DNA of 64,000 nt from TMP-86 sp044226865 (GTDB taxonomy: Bacteria; Pseudomonadota; Gammaproteobacteria; Steroidobacterales; Steroidobacteraceae), in contig JBGAGE010000003.1 in the NCBI GenBank assembly GCA_044226865.1, positions 1 to 64,000 on the forward strand, read 5' to 3'. A program made the position numbers and the translations under genes. Within the stretch, counting starts at the first letter, position 1; every line of letters begins with the position of its first letter. The notes beneath the pieces were generated by a model. The model was not told where the DNA came from. It made no database searches and saw nothing but the letters and a program-made list of their open reading frames with translations. Of this stretch, positions 1 through 6,399 are shown piece by piece.

Positions 1-84
1 GTGATCCGGCGGCACTCGGGACTCAAGGGACACGTAGCTGAACATCCCAGCTTGCTGAACATCGGCTCCGCGCATCGCATCCAT
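1..84 (-). CDS. IS5/IS1182-like transposase, N-terminal fragment (runs off the window)
   Basis: Reading the minus strand from an ATG at 84 (or 75) gives MDAMRGADVQQAG followed by MFSYVSLESRVPPDH. This is the characteristic opening of IS5/IS1182-type transposases, where an 'FSYV..E.RVP.DHPLR' block precedes the helix-turn-helix region. Only about 28 codons are inside the window, so the DDE catalytic domain cannot be assessed. The frame is open to the window edge. The start lies about 56 bases inside the putative terminal repeat, which is normal spacing for such elements. Confidence 0.6.
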   Translation of the reverse strand, partial: MDAMRGADVQQAGMFSYVSLESRVPPDH

Positions 85-140
85 CCTCGCCGCTTGCCTA
101 AGCAAACTTTGCCTGATGCGTAAAGTTTTTCAACAGCCTG
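1..140 (-). mobile_element. End of an insertion sequence (IS5/IS1182-like), truncated by the window
   Basis: Read on the minus strand from 140, the sequence starts CAGGCTGTTGAAAAAC, which has the look of terminal inverted repeats of IS5/IS1182-type elements. It leads into a short untranslated stretch and then the start of a transposase reading frame at 84 or 75. The other end of the element is outside the window. The outer end of the repeat directly abuts the core of the attC site at 140-145. The family name is from memory of such ends and is tentative. Confidence 0.6.
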
Positions 141-267
141 CTAACGCTCGCGTTGAGCGGCGGCGCGACGAGCGCGGCTGCGCGCCGCGGGCGCACAATT
201 TACTGGGGCGCTCGTGGCGCGCACACGATGACGCGTGACGGACCGCTCGAACGCGTTGTTAGGTGCC
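140..267 (-). other. attC recombination site of an integron gene cassette
   Basis: The ends form the imperfect inverted repeat typical of attC. On the minus strand one arm reads GGCACCTAAC AACGCGTT C GAGCGG and the other CCGCTC AACGCGAGC GTTAGC. The arms pair apart from an extra C on one side (the extrahelical base expected in attC) and a few mismatches near the tip. The inverse core is CCTAAC at 258-264 and the core is GTTAG at 141-145. The interior 161-240 is a GC-rich spacer. The site begins directly after the stop codon of the cassette gene (268-270), which is the usual arrangement. The expected seventh core base pattern is interrupted because an IS end begins at 140. Confidence 0.85.
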
Positions 268-778
268 TCACACAACACTTTCTTCAATTCTCTTTCGCAA
301 CTGCTCGGCGAATCCCCGCACGAACACATTGACCAAATGAAAGAATCCCGTTGCGGCCACAATGAACACTAGCCCGGCAACGGGCAACCACTTTGCTGCA
401 GGTTCTTCTCCTGGGCGCATAGATGCATAGAGAGCGCCGAGCGTCCACAGCCCGGAGAACCCAAGGAAGAAAATTGTGAAGGCTCTCAGGAGCAGGGAGC
501 TTCGAATACTGCCGAGCAAGACGATGGAGTTGGGCTCCACGACAAAGTGACCTCTGAAAACAGGCTGGTAGGGTCGATGAGGCAGTAGACCAACCAAATG
601 CACCCGCACATTATCGGCGGAAACGGTGCCACTCAGATCGCTCGGGGCACGGGAGCGCGTGGACGTTCGCTCCACTGCGGAGCGAAGTTTGCCAACGACA
701 GCTTCAATAGAACCGCCGACCGGTATGGCGACGCTAGTGTTCGTAAAGAGAGAGTACATGCGAGGGTCAGGCACCTAA
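144..778 (-). mobile_element. Integron gene cassette (one gene plus attC)
   Basis: On the minus strand a cassette boundary GTTAGGT lies at 773-779, followed by GCC, one reading frame, its stop codon, and an attC ending in GTTAG at 141-145. The first bases of the cassette (TTAGGTGCC) are the complement of its own attC inverse core (GGCACCTAA), which is diagnostic of a cassette excised and inserted by an integron integrase. No integrase gene (intI) and no second clear attC are present, so this is a lone cassette, either inserted at a secondary site or left from a larger array. Confidence 0.8.
268..759 (-). CDS. Cassette-encoded membrane protein of unknown function
   Basis: I do not recognise the family. 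The protein has about 163 residues from the ATG at 759; a GTG at 774 inside the recombination core would add five. The N-terminal 90 residues are soluble-looking and polar. Two hydrophobic segments follow, about residues 92-116 (rich in F, L and G) and 128-152, then a short basic tail RKRIEESVV. Both ends would lie on the same side of the inner membrane, with the N-terminal domain probably cytoplasmic. The gene fills a gene cassette: it starts about 15 bases inside the cassette boundary and stops directly before attC, so it would depend on an external or cryptic promoter. No strong ribosome binding site is visible. Confidence 0.75.
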   Translation of the reverse strand: MYSLFTNTSVAIPVGGSIEAVVGKLRSAVERTSTRSRAPSDLSGTVSADNVRVHLVGLLPHRPYQPVFRGHFVVEPNSIVLLGSIRSSLLLRAFTIFFLGFSGLWTLGALYASMRPGEEPAAKWLPVAGLVFIVAATGFFHLVNVFVRGFAEQLRKRIEESVV

Positions 779-1033
779 CAACAATTCGGCGACCGAAGTG
801 ACGCGATTAATTGCGTCGATTCCGTGCGATAACGTGCCGGGAAAATCAAAGGGGTCCGAATATCCACTGACGCGCGTCGCGGTCGCTTGTCCGCGAATGG
901 AATTCCAACCGTCGCCAGGCTGATTGACTGAATGCACAGAAAAGTCTGAAACCCGTCCATGGCCATCCTCGCTACTCGAAGGAGCCTCAGCACCATTATC
1001 TGCCAGGCGCCGTTCGAATGCGAACCGTGGCAT
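767..1033 (-). CDS. Possible remnant reading frame between relaxase and cassette
   Basis: A frame of 88 codons runs from an ATG at 1033 through the cassette boundary and stops at 767. Its last residues (LLLGA) are encoded by the cassette core itself, so any original gene here would have been cut by cassette insertion. The sequence has no recognisable domain, signal peptide or membrane segment. It is listed because it is the only fairly protein-like frame in the gap after the relaxase gene. It may equally be a chance frame. Confidence 0.2.
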   Translation of the reverse strand: MPRFAFERRLADNGAEAPSSSEDGHGRVSDFSVHSVNQPGDGWNSIRGQATATRVSGYSDPFDFPGTLSHGIDAINRVTSVAELLLGA

Positions 1034-1072
1034 TTGCGCTCAATATGTAGCATTTGGGGTAGGTCCAAGGTT
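780..1072. other. Gap between cassette and relaxase gene
   Basis: I looked here for a second attC or an attI site. There is an ATTCGG/CCGAAT pair (about 783 and 866), but no GTT core partner in the right orientation, so I do not call a site. Apart from the doubtful frame at 767-1033 I see nothing definite. Confidence 0.4.
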
Positions 1073-2029
1073 TTACATTTCAGTCTGCTGGCCTTCCTGC
1101 GTTCGCGCATGAGACTTCTCAAGCCCCTTTTCTTGCTGCGACCGGAGATGGCCCAGAAACACCCGGACCGTCAGCGCAGTGTTATGGTCGCCCTGCTCAA
1201 CGAGCCCGGTGTAGATCCGCCGCCAAGCGTCGAGCACCTGCTGATGGGCCGCCGGAGGCCTCTCCTCCGGTCTACCTGAGACCGTGGCGTTGCGAAGCGT
1301 GGCGGGTCGTTGGGCAGCATTGCGTTGCCATCGGATCGCATCGCCTCGTTCAGCGGCTCGGTACATCGTATCTGGAAGCCCGCGCGGGGCGCCTCGAACA
1401 ACGCGTTCGGTGGCATTGGCAGCGACCCCCAACTCCCGCAGATTCTGCGCAAACTTCTGTCGCCAATCCCGCAACGTCGATTTACGGATATTCAACCGCT
1501 TGCCCTTCTCGTCCCGGGCCTTGATGACCACGTGAACATGGGGATGCGGTTCGTCCGTATGCAGCACCAGGGCAAACCGGTGCTTGAGCATCCATTCTTC
1601 CTTGGCGAGGCGCCGGACGGCTCCCAGGACCTTCTGAGGGTCGGTCCCCGGCGGCATGGAGAAAACGAGGTTATGAACCAGCTTCTTCGGTTTTCGCCCG
1701 GGACCGGCGAATTCCCTCGCCGGCGGGTGCTCCTCGATGTCCAGCCCCCAATCGGTCAGCAGGGTCTTCTCATACCCCGGCCGGTGAAAGTGTCCGACGT
1801 CCGTTTCGACCTCGACCTTTCCCTGGCGGTCGATGTACTGCAGATGCCGCTGGACGCTTGCCATCCGTTGCCCGCCGCCGGTGACCTTGACCATGACCTC
1901 GGGCACTCCGCGCGCGGTCCGGGCGACCAGTTCCAATTCGGGTTGGCTGAGCGAGGCCACGCCGCGCCGGCCGAAGCTGACGATGTCCAAGGACGGCCTG
2001 TCGCCCAAATCAACGACGCGCTTTTTCAT
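1073..2029 (-). CDS. Relaxase / mobilization nuclease (MobA/VirD2-like)
   Basis: This protein should nick the origin of transfer and stay covalently bound to the DNA 5' end during conjugative mobilization. The 318-residue protein carries the three-histidine metal motif of relaxases, HTDEPHPHVHV, at residues 157-167. A tyrosine in HLQYI (residue 65) is a candidate nucleophile. The C-terminal third is basic and lacks an evident helicase or primase domain, so this is a minimal mobilization relaxase. The start codon overlaps the end of the mobC-like gene by 20 bases, implying translational coupling. There are no mating-pair genes nearby, so transfer would need a helper system. The subgroup within the MobP/VirD2 relaxases is not settled. 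Confidence 0.85.
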   Translation of the reverse strand: MKKRVVDLGDRPSLDIVSFGRRGVASLSQPELELVARTARGVPEVMVKVTGGGQRMASVQRHLQYIDRQGKVEVETDVGHFHRPGYEKTLLTDWGLDIEEHPPAREFAGPGRKPKKLVHNLVFSMPPGTDPQKVLGAVRRLAKEEWMLKHRFALVLHTDEPHPHVHVVIKARDEKGKRLNIRKSTLRDWRQKFAQNLRELGVAANATERVVRGAPRGLPDTMYRAAERGDAIRWQRNAAQRPATLRNATVSGRPEERPPAAHQQVLDAWRRIYTGLVEQGDHNTALTVRVFLGHLRSQQEKGLEKSHARTQEGQQTEM

Positions 2030-2561
2030 GTCCGACCTCCCAGCTTTCGCGATTGCTTACGATCAGCGCTTTGATCCGGTCGCGGTGCAGGACCAGCGCG
2101 TTGATCATGTCCCGGAGAAGTTGATTGCTGGGGCCTTCGGTATGAGCGCCGCGATTCAAGGCATGGGCGATCTGGTTCAGGTTTCGGGCCATCGCTGACA
2201 GCTCCGCGACGGATTCCCGAAGCGCGTCCAATTCCGCCGTGGGTATTGGGACCACCTGATGTAGATGGGCGCGCACCAGCACGGCAACGTAGGCCCCAAC
2301 CGGCATCGAGCGCACGCTGGCGCGATCGCGCAACAACCGATGGTCCTCGGGACGCAGTCGCACCGCGATTCGCAGATCCTTCGGCAGGCGAGCCGCCGGG
2401 ATCAGCACCTGGTCAGGTGAGGTATTCGCTCCGGTTACCAGCGAGTGAATGACCTGGCGCAGGTACCCCGACTCCGACAATCCCTGCGCGCGCGCCAATG
2501 CACCGAAGCGTTCCTTCACCTCGGGACTGACCCAACTCATCACGTGCACGCCGTTCTTCAT
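2010..2561 (-). CDS. MobC-like relaxosome accessory protein
   Basis: The 183-residue protein probably binds near oriT and helps the relaxase open the DNA. The C-terminal half carries the mobilization-protein signature LNQIAHALNRG (about residues 129-139) followed by a helical tail. The N-terminal part (SPEVKERFGALARAQGLSESGYLRQVI) resembles a ribbon-helix-helix DNA-binding unit, and a second similar unit appears around residues 65-95. It overlaps the relaxase gene downstream. An ATG at 2537 is an alternative start that would remove eight residues. A perfect 8-base inverted repeat lies 18 bases upstream of the start (2579-2597) and could be its binding site. Confidence 0.75.
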   Translation of the reverse strand: MKNGVHVMSWVSPEVKERFGALARAQGLSESGYLRQVIHSLVTGANTSPDQVLIPAARLPKDLRIAVRLRPEDHRLLRDRASVRSMPVGAYVAVLVRAHLHQVVPIPTAELDALRESVAELSAMARNLNQIAHALNRGAHTEGPSNQLLRDMINALVLHRDRIKALIVSNRESWEVGHEKARR

Positions 2562-2578
2562 GGCGTGCAGCTTGAGTC

Positions 2579-2597
2579 AGTCAATCACCGATTGACT
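2579..2597. promoter_or_regulatory. Perfect inverted repeat upstream of mobC: oriT or operator candidate
   Basis: AGTCAATC ACC GATTGACT is a perfect 8-base inverted repeat with a 3-base centre. It lies immediately upstream of the mobC-relaxase genes, where origins of transfer and autoregulatory operators of small mobilizable elements usually sit. No nick site can be assigned from sequence alone. Confidence 0.45.
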
Positions 2598-2803
2598 ATC
2601 CTGCGATCGACACGAATCAGCGGCCAAACTCACACCACTCCCCCAGCGCCGATGGACAACGAATGAGCCGCACGAACCCACGCGCTCGACGCTGAATCAG
2701 CACAAGCCCGCCGACCCTGAAGTAACCACCCAGGAGATTGACGCTGAACACGACACGAACAGCGTCTACAGCACTGCACCCCGCCGCACTACCCTCAACG
2801 GAC

Positions 2804-2819
2804 GCACATGCTGATGTGC
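2804..2819. promoter_or_regulatory. Inverted repeat upstream of the excisionase gene
   Basis: GCACAT GCTG ATGTGC is a 6+4+6 dyad 36 bases upstream of the AlpA-like start codon. It could be an operator for that gene or for an element repressor. The rest of the 2598-2803 gap shows no gene. Confidence 0.3.
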
Positions 2820-2855
2820 ACGATCACACCTCAACAGCCAACGAAGGAGATGCCG

Positions 2856-3056
2856 ATGAACAAACCCGATCCCCTGCCCCAGCTACGCTATGAAATCCCC
2901 GAAGTGGCGAAGATCCTGCGTATCAGCCGCGCAACACTGTATGGACGGATCAGAGAAGGCCGCATCACCCCTCACAAGGATGGACGCCGCACCTTCATCA
3001 CCTCCAAGGAGCTGCAACGCTACGTTGACACCACTCTCAAGCCGCCCGGGTGTTGA
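2856..3056 (+). CDS. AlpA-like excisionase / helix-turn-helix regulator
   Basis: The small protein (66 residues) consists almost entirely of a winged MerR/excisionase-type DNA-binding domain: YEIPEVAKILRISRATLYG is the helix-turn-helix, and GRRTFITSKELQRYV is the wing and following helix. AlpA-like proteins next to P4-type integrases act as recombination directionality factors or activate the integrase gene. I chose the ATG at 2856 because a good ribosome site (GAAGGAG) lies seven bases upstream; the frame extends back to 2808 without such a site. The 3' end overlaps the 3' end of the convergent integrase gene by 20 bases, so the two transcripts would be antisense to each other. Confidence 0.8.
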   Translation: MNKPDPLPQLRYEIPEVAKILRISRATLYGRIREGRITPHKDGRRTFITSKELQRYVDTTLKPPGC

Positions 3057-4239
3057 CCACGTTGTCGCCCTTGCTGTCCCTCAAGCCGTCCAGGTAATCC
3101 GCCCAGGCCTGCATCATCTTGCGACGCTCAGGAAGGCGCTGTGCCCTGTTGTAAGCAGCACGGACCTTGTTGCGCTCGGCATGGGCCAGCTGCAGCTCGA
3201 TGATGTCGGGTGGCCATCCCTGCTCGTTGAGCAAGGTCGACGCCAACGCCCTGAACCCGTGCCCGGTCATCTCGTCGCGTGGATAGCCCAGTCGTCGCAG
3301 GGCGGCATTGACGGTGTTGTTGCTCATTGGACGATTCTTGTAGCGCAAGGAAGCGAACGCGAAGTCCTTGCTACCGGTGATGGCCTGGAGCTCCCTGAAC
3401 AGCTCGACGGCCTGGCTGGACAGCGGTACTACATGCAGCCTGCCCATCTTCATGCGGTCGGCCGGGATGCGCCACTCAGCCGCCTCCAAGTCGATCTCAG
3501 GCCACTTGGCGAAGCGCAGCTCCCCTGGCCGCACGAAAGTCAGCGGGGCGATCTTCAAGGCGTAGGTGGTCGAGCTGTCACCGCAATACCCCGCGATGGC
3601 CCGCATCAGTTGCCCCACCTGGGCGGGGTCGGTGACAGCGGCGTGATGCGTGGTGACCACCGGCGCCAGCGCTCCCTTGAGATAGGCGGACACGTCGTGC
3701 TCGGCCCTGCCGGTGGCAATGGCATAGCGGAAGATCTGCCCGCAGCGTTGCTTGGCCCTATGTGCCGTCTCGTGCGTGCCGCGGAACTCAATTTTGCGCA
3801 ATGCGGACAGCAGCTCCGGCGCGGTCACTTTGGCGACTGGCACGTTGCCGATACGTGGATAGATGAACGTCTCCAGGATGCTCTTGGCCTTGGTGAAGGT
3901 GTTGGCCTTGAGCTTCTCCTTCTGAAGGCCCAGCCATTCATCCGCGACGGCGCGAAAGCTGTTGGCTTGAGAGAGCTTTTCCGCCTTGCGCTTCTCGCTG
4001 GGGTCGCCTCCTTCTGCGATCAGCGTACGCGCCTCGTCGCGCCGTTTACGCGCAAGCGCGAGCGATACATCCGGATACACGCCGAACGACAGGCCGCGTT
4101 CCTTGCCGTCGCGCTTGTACTTGAATCGCCACCAACGCGAGCCGGAAGGATTGACCAGGAGGAACAAACCGCGCTCATCGGACAGCTTGTAGGGCTTCTC
4201 GCGCGGCTTGGCGTTTTTCACGATGAAATCGTTCAGCAT
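3037..4239 (-). CDS. Tyrosine-type integrase (P4 family, tRNA-targeting)
   Basis: The 400-residue integrase should catalyse site-specific insertion and excision of the element. An N-terminal arm-binding domain (DUF4102 type, residues 1-85, with LSDERGLFLLVNPSGSRWW) is followed by a core-binding domain (about 95-180) and the catalytic domain. The tyrosine-recombinase residues can be seen: R237 in FVRPGELR, H327 and R330 in HGFR, H353 in LAHAERN and the nucleophile Y363 in AAYNR. Full length for the family. The gene starts 175 bases from the tRNA-Arg 3' end and reads away from it, the usual position for integrases that use the tRNA as attachment site. A promoter at 4277-4305 precedes it. Confidence 0.93.
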   Translation of the reverse strand: MLNDFIVKNAKPREKPYKLSDERGLFLLVNPSGSRWWRFKYKRDGKERGLSFGVYPDVSLALARKRRDEARTLIAEGGDPSEKRKAEKLSQANSFRAVADEWLGLQKEKLKANTFTKAKSILETFIYPRIGNVPVAKVTAPELLSALRKIEFRGTHETAHRAKQRCGQIFRYAIATGRAEHDVSAYLKGALAPVVTTHHAAVTDPAQVGQLMRAIAGYCGDSSTTYALKIAPLTFVRPGELRFAKWPEIDLEAAEWRIPADRMKMGRLHVVPLSSQAVELFRELQAITGSKDFAFASLRYKNRPMSNNTVNAALRRLGYPRDEMTGHGFRALASTLLNEQGWPPDIIELQLAHAERNKVRAAYNRAQRLPERRKMMQAWADYLDGLRDSKGDNVVNTRAA

Positions 4240-4276
4240 GGGGTAAGCCCTCCTTGTCGCCGTTCGTTACCCCCCG

Positions 4277-4305
4277 ATTTATCCTTCCGGATGTCGCATT
4301 GTCAA
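4277..4305 (-). promoter_or_regulatory. Probable sigma-70 promoter of the integrase gene
   Basis: On the minus strand TTGACA (4305-4300) is separated by 17 bases from ATAAAT (4282-4277), 38 bases before the integrase start. The -35 box is perfect and the -10 box moderate. The neighbouring 4306-4414 carries the short near-repeats GGACTGGATT and GGACCGGCTT (4381-4400), possibly integrase arm sites. Confidence 0.5.
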
Positions 4306-4414
4306 CAGACACCCCGATCCGCCATAGAGCAAAAATGGACGTAAATTCTCGATGTTTTTTGGATTTTATTGGCCGGAGATGGACTGGATTGGACCGGCTT
4401 GGATGTCGTAAAAG

Positions 4415-4487
4415 CGCCCCGGGCAGGAATCGAACCTGCGACCTAACGCTTAGGAGGCATTCGCTCTATCCACTGAGCTACCGGGGC
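4415..4487 (-). tRNA. tRNA-Arg (anticodon CCT)
   Basis: The minus strand folds into a complete cloverleaf. The acceptor stem pairs GCCCCGG with CCGGGGC, the D arm has GCTCAGTGGATAGAGC, the anticodon loop is CTCCTAA (CCT, reading AGG) and the T arm is GCAGGTTCGAATCCTGC. The 3' CCA is not encoded (the next bases are CTTTT), unlike the two other tRNA genes in this window. This fits the gene's 3' end being the attachment site of the element at 1-4414. Confidence 0.93.
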
Positions 4488-4531
4488 AGCGCGCGGTCCG
4501 GCGGCCCCAATGGCCTGCCTTGTTGAAGGGT

Positions 4532-4607
<76 letters not shown>

Positions 4608-4724
4608 GACCGGCGCGTATTTTACATGAGCGGCGCGAGCTTGTAGAGCTTTGAACTGGCCTTGACCTGATCTATGCTGATCGCAGGGGAATGAGCCCCT
4701 TCTGGGGCGAAATCGAGGGCGAAA

Positions 4725-5195
4725 ATGCTGCAAGTCGGCGATCGCGCACCGGAGTTTACCCTGCCAGACCATGGGGGCCAGGACCGCAGTTTGACCTCGT
4801 TTCTCGGGGATTCCGCACTGGTCCTGTACTTTTATCCCGCCGACTTCACCCCGGGGTGTACCCGCGAGGCTTGCGACTTCCGGGATGTTCACCAGCAGTT
4901 GATCCGGGCCAAATTGAAGGTGGTGGGGATCAGCCCGCAGGACCCGGCAACGCACGCCCGCTTTCGGGAAAAGTACAACCTGCCTTTCACGCTGCTATCG
5001 GACGTGGACAAGTCGGTGATCAAGATGTATCAGCTCGACGGCCCGTTGGGGATCGGTGTGCGTCGCGGCACCTATCTCATCGATGGCAGCCGCAAGATCC
5101 TCGGGGCGATGCTCGCGGATTTCCGCATCGGCCGCCACCTAGCCTTCGTGCAGGATGCGATCGCCGTGCGCGGCCCGCTCACGCGGCAGGCATAA
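4725..5195 (+). CDS. bcp: Peroxiredoxin, BCP/PrxQ type
   Basis: A thiol peroxidase that reduces hydrogen peroxide and organic hydroperoxides in the cytoplasm, recycled by thioredoxin. The 156-residue length is standard. The thioredoxin-fold motif DFTPGCTREACDF holds the peroxidatic Cys45 with a second Cys50 five residues on, the pattern of atypical 2-Cys BCP enzymes, and the active-site Thr42 is present. The C-terminal half has GIGVRRGTYLID typical of the family. A GAGGG ribosome site precedes the ATG. It is the first chromosomal gene after the tRNA pair and ends seven bases from the convergent phosphatase gene. Confidence 0.93.
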   Translation: MLQVGDRAPEFTLPDHGGQDRSLTSFLGDSALVLYFYPADFTPGCTREACDFRDVHQQLIRAKLKVVGISPQDPATHARFREKYNLPFTLLSDVDKSVIKMYQLDGPLGIGVRRGTYLIDGSRKILGAMLADFRIGRHLAFVQDAIAVRGPLTRQA

Positions 5196-5201
5196 CAGCG
5201 C

Positions 5202-5762
5202 TCAATAACTCAGGCGCAATACATTGGCGTGCCCGATACGCGGCACCGTCACGATGTACATGGTGCCGTACTCGTCATCACCAATGTCGGGCACCTTACC
5301 CTCGCCCGCGAACCTTTCGACCAGGCCCGGTACGGTGTTGCTGTGTCCGACGATGAGCACCCGCCCGCCCTGATGTTCGCGCAGCACCATGCGCGCCAAT
5401 TGCTTGATGTCATCCTCCGGGCCCTCGGTGACCTGGATACCCAGGCGCGTCGCCAATGGCGCGGCGGTCTGATGGCTGCGGCGGGTGGGTGAGACGTAGA
5501 TCGCGTCCAGCCGCCCCAGCGGTGCGCGATCACCGAACATCCTGGCAAGCAAGGCCGCGCGCGCTTCCCCGATGGGAGTGAGATTGGGATCATCACCCGC
5601 GTTCAACTGCTTCTCGGCGTGGCGCACGAGCACCACGGTGGTCGAGGTGGCCGTGCCCCATAACCATACGGTGAAGCTGACGACGACGATGGCCGCCATC
5701 GCCGCGAGCCAGATGGGTGTGAGAAATGGCTTGCGGCGGAGTTTGGCATACTCTTTCTTCAT
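5202..5762 (-). CDS. Membrane-anchored histidine phosphatase family protein
   Basis: A branch-1 histidine phosphatase of 186 residues. One hydrophobic segment at residues 14-36 follows a basic N-terminus, so it is probably anchored in the inner membrane with the enzyme outside. The phosphohistidine motif is LVRHAEK (His48), with a second arginine in SPTRRSHQTA and the second catalytic histidine in VGHSNT (His140). The small size and RHAEK form resemble SixA-like phosphatases, but the substrate cannot be told. It is transcribed away from the nucleotidyltransferase gene, whose start is six bases away on the other strand. Confidence 0.85.
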   Translation of the reverse strand: MKKEYAKLRRKPFLTPIWLAAMAAIVVVSFTVWLWGTATSTTVVLVRHAEKQLNAGDDPNLTPIGEARAALLARMFGDRAPLGRLDAIYVSPTRRSHQTAAPLATRLGIQVTEGPEDDIKQLARMVLREHQGGRVLIVGHSNTVPGLVERFAGEGKVPDIGDDEYGTMYIVTVPRIGHANVLRLSY

Positions 5763-5768
5763 ATCACT

Positions 5769-6389
5769 ATGATAGCAACGAAACCCGGTTCACCGCCCCT
5801 TCCCGCCATCATCGTGCTGGCTGCCGGGCTGTCTTCCCGCCTCGGCCAGCCAAAGGCTCTGGCGAGCATCCATGGCCGCTCGCTCCTGCGCCGCTCGGCC
5901 GCCGCACTGGCAGGTCTGCCGCCAAGCTCGATTCACATCGTGTTGCCGCCCCGCTCACCCCTGCACAAGCTGGCCCGCCGCCAGGGGTGGCAGTGCATCG
6001 TCAACCCCAACCGGTCCCGGGGGCTGTCGAGCTCCGTGGCGTGCGGCATTGGCCGATGCCGGCAGGCGCCGGCGCTGCTGTTCCTGCCCGTGGACCTGGC
6101 CGATATGACCCGCGCCGACCTGCAGCGTCTGCTGCGGCATTGGCGCTCGAACCGGCGGCGAGTCGTGGCCCGGGACCACCGGGGCCGCCCGGTGACGCCG
6201 GTCATCCTGCCGCGGCATTTGTACAGCCTGCAACATCTTCTTCAGGGGGATACCGGGCTGCAGCCCTTGATCGGCGCCCTGCTGGCCTCAGACGTACGCA
6301 GGGTGAGGCTGCGGGGTGCGCGCATCGACATCGACACACCGGAGGATCTGCGTACCGCCCGCCAGCGTTTTACGCTGGCCACCTTCTGA
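5769..6389 (+). CDS. MobA/MocA-like nucleotidyltransferase
   Basis: An NTP-transferase of the molybdenum cofactor guanylyl/cytidylyltransferase class, 206 residues. The nucleotide-binding signature VLAAGLSSRLGQPKAL lies near residues 15-31, a metal-site region LFLPVDLADM in the middle, and IDIDTPEDLRTA near the end; this last pattern is typical of MocA-like enzymes. The likely reaction is transfer of CMP or GMP to molybdopterin or a similar cofactor, but no molybdoenzyme or cofactor genes are nearby, so the substrate is open. Strongly Arg-rich composition. The start lies six bases from the divergent phosphatase gene. Confidence 0.8.
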   Translation: MIATKPGSPPLPAIIVLAAGLSSRLGQPKALASIHGRSLLRRSAAALAGLPPSSIHIVLPPRSPLHKLARRQGWQCIVNPNRSRGLSSSVACGIGRCRQAPALLFLPVDLADMTRADLQRLLRHWRSNRRRVVARDHRGRPVTPVILPRHLYSLQHLLQGDTGLQPLIGALLASDVRRVRLRGARIDIDTPEDLRTARQRFTLATF

Positions 6390-6399
6390 CGCCCGGCCT

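Larger units (their letters stand above)
1..4414. mobile_element. Right part of an integrative mobilizable element at tRNA-Arg
   Basis: This stretch has the parts expected of an element integrated at the 3' end of a tRNA gene. A P4-type tyrosine integrase lies next to tRNA-Arg(CCT), with an AlpA-like excisionase, a MobC-like protein and a relaxase further in, then an integron cassette and an insertion sequence. No type IV secretion genes are visible, so it would be mobilized in trans unless they lie to the left. The left boundary is outside the window. The right boundary is inferred at the tRNA 3' end near 4414; no second copy of the tRNA end is present here to define the att core. The genes from 4725 onward are ordinary chromosomal genes. 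Confidence 0.75.

Noticed and set aside
783..873. Possible second attC from the ATTCGG/CCGAAT pair
   Set aside because: No GTT core or inverse core partner occurs at the far arm, and the spacer is not structured like an attC.
775..1122. Other frames in the gap between cassette and relaxase
   Set aside because: Several overlapping frames exist on both strands, none with a domain, signal peptide or ribosome site.
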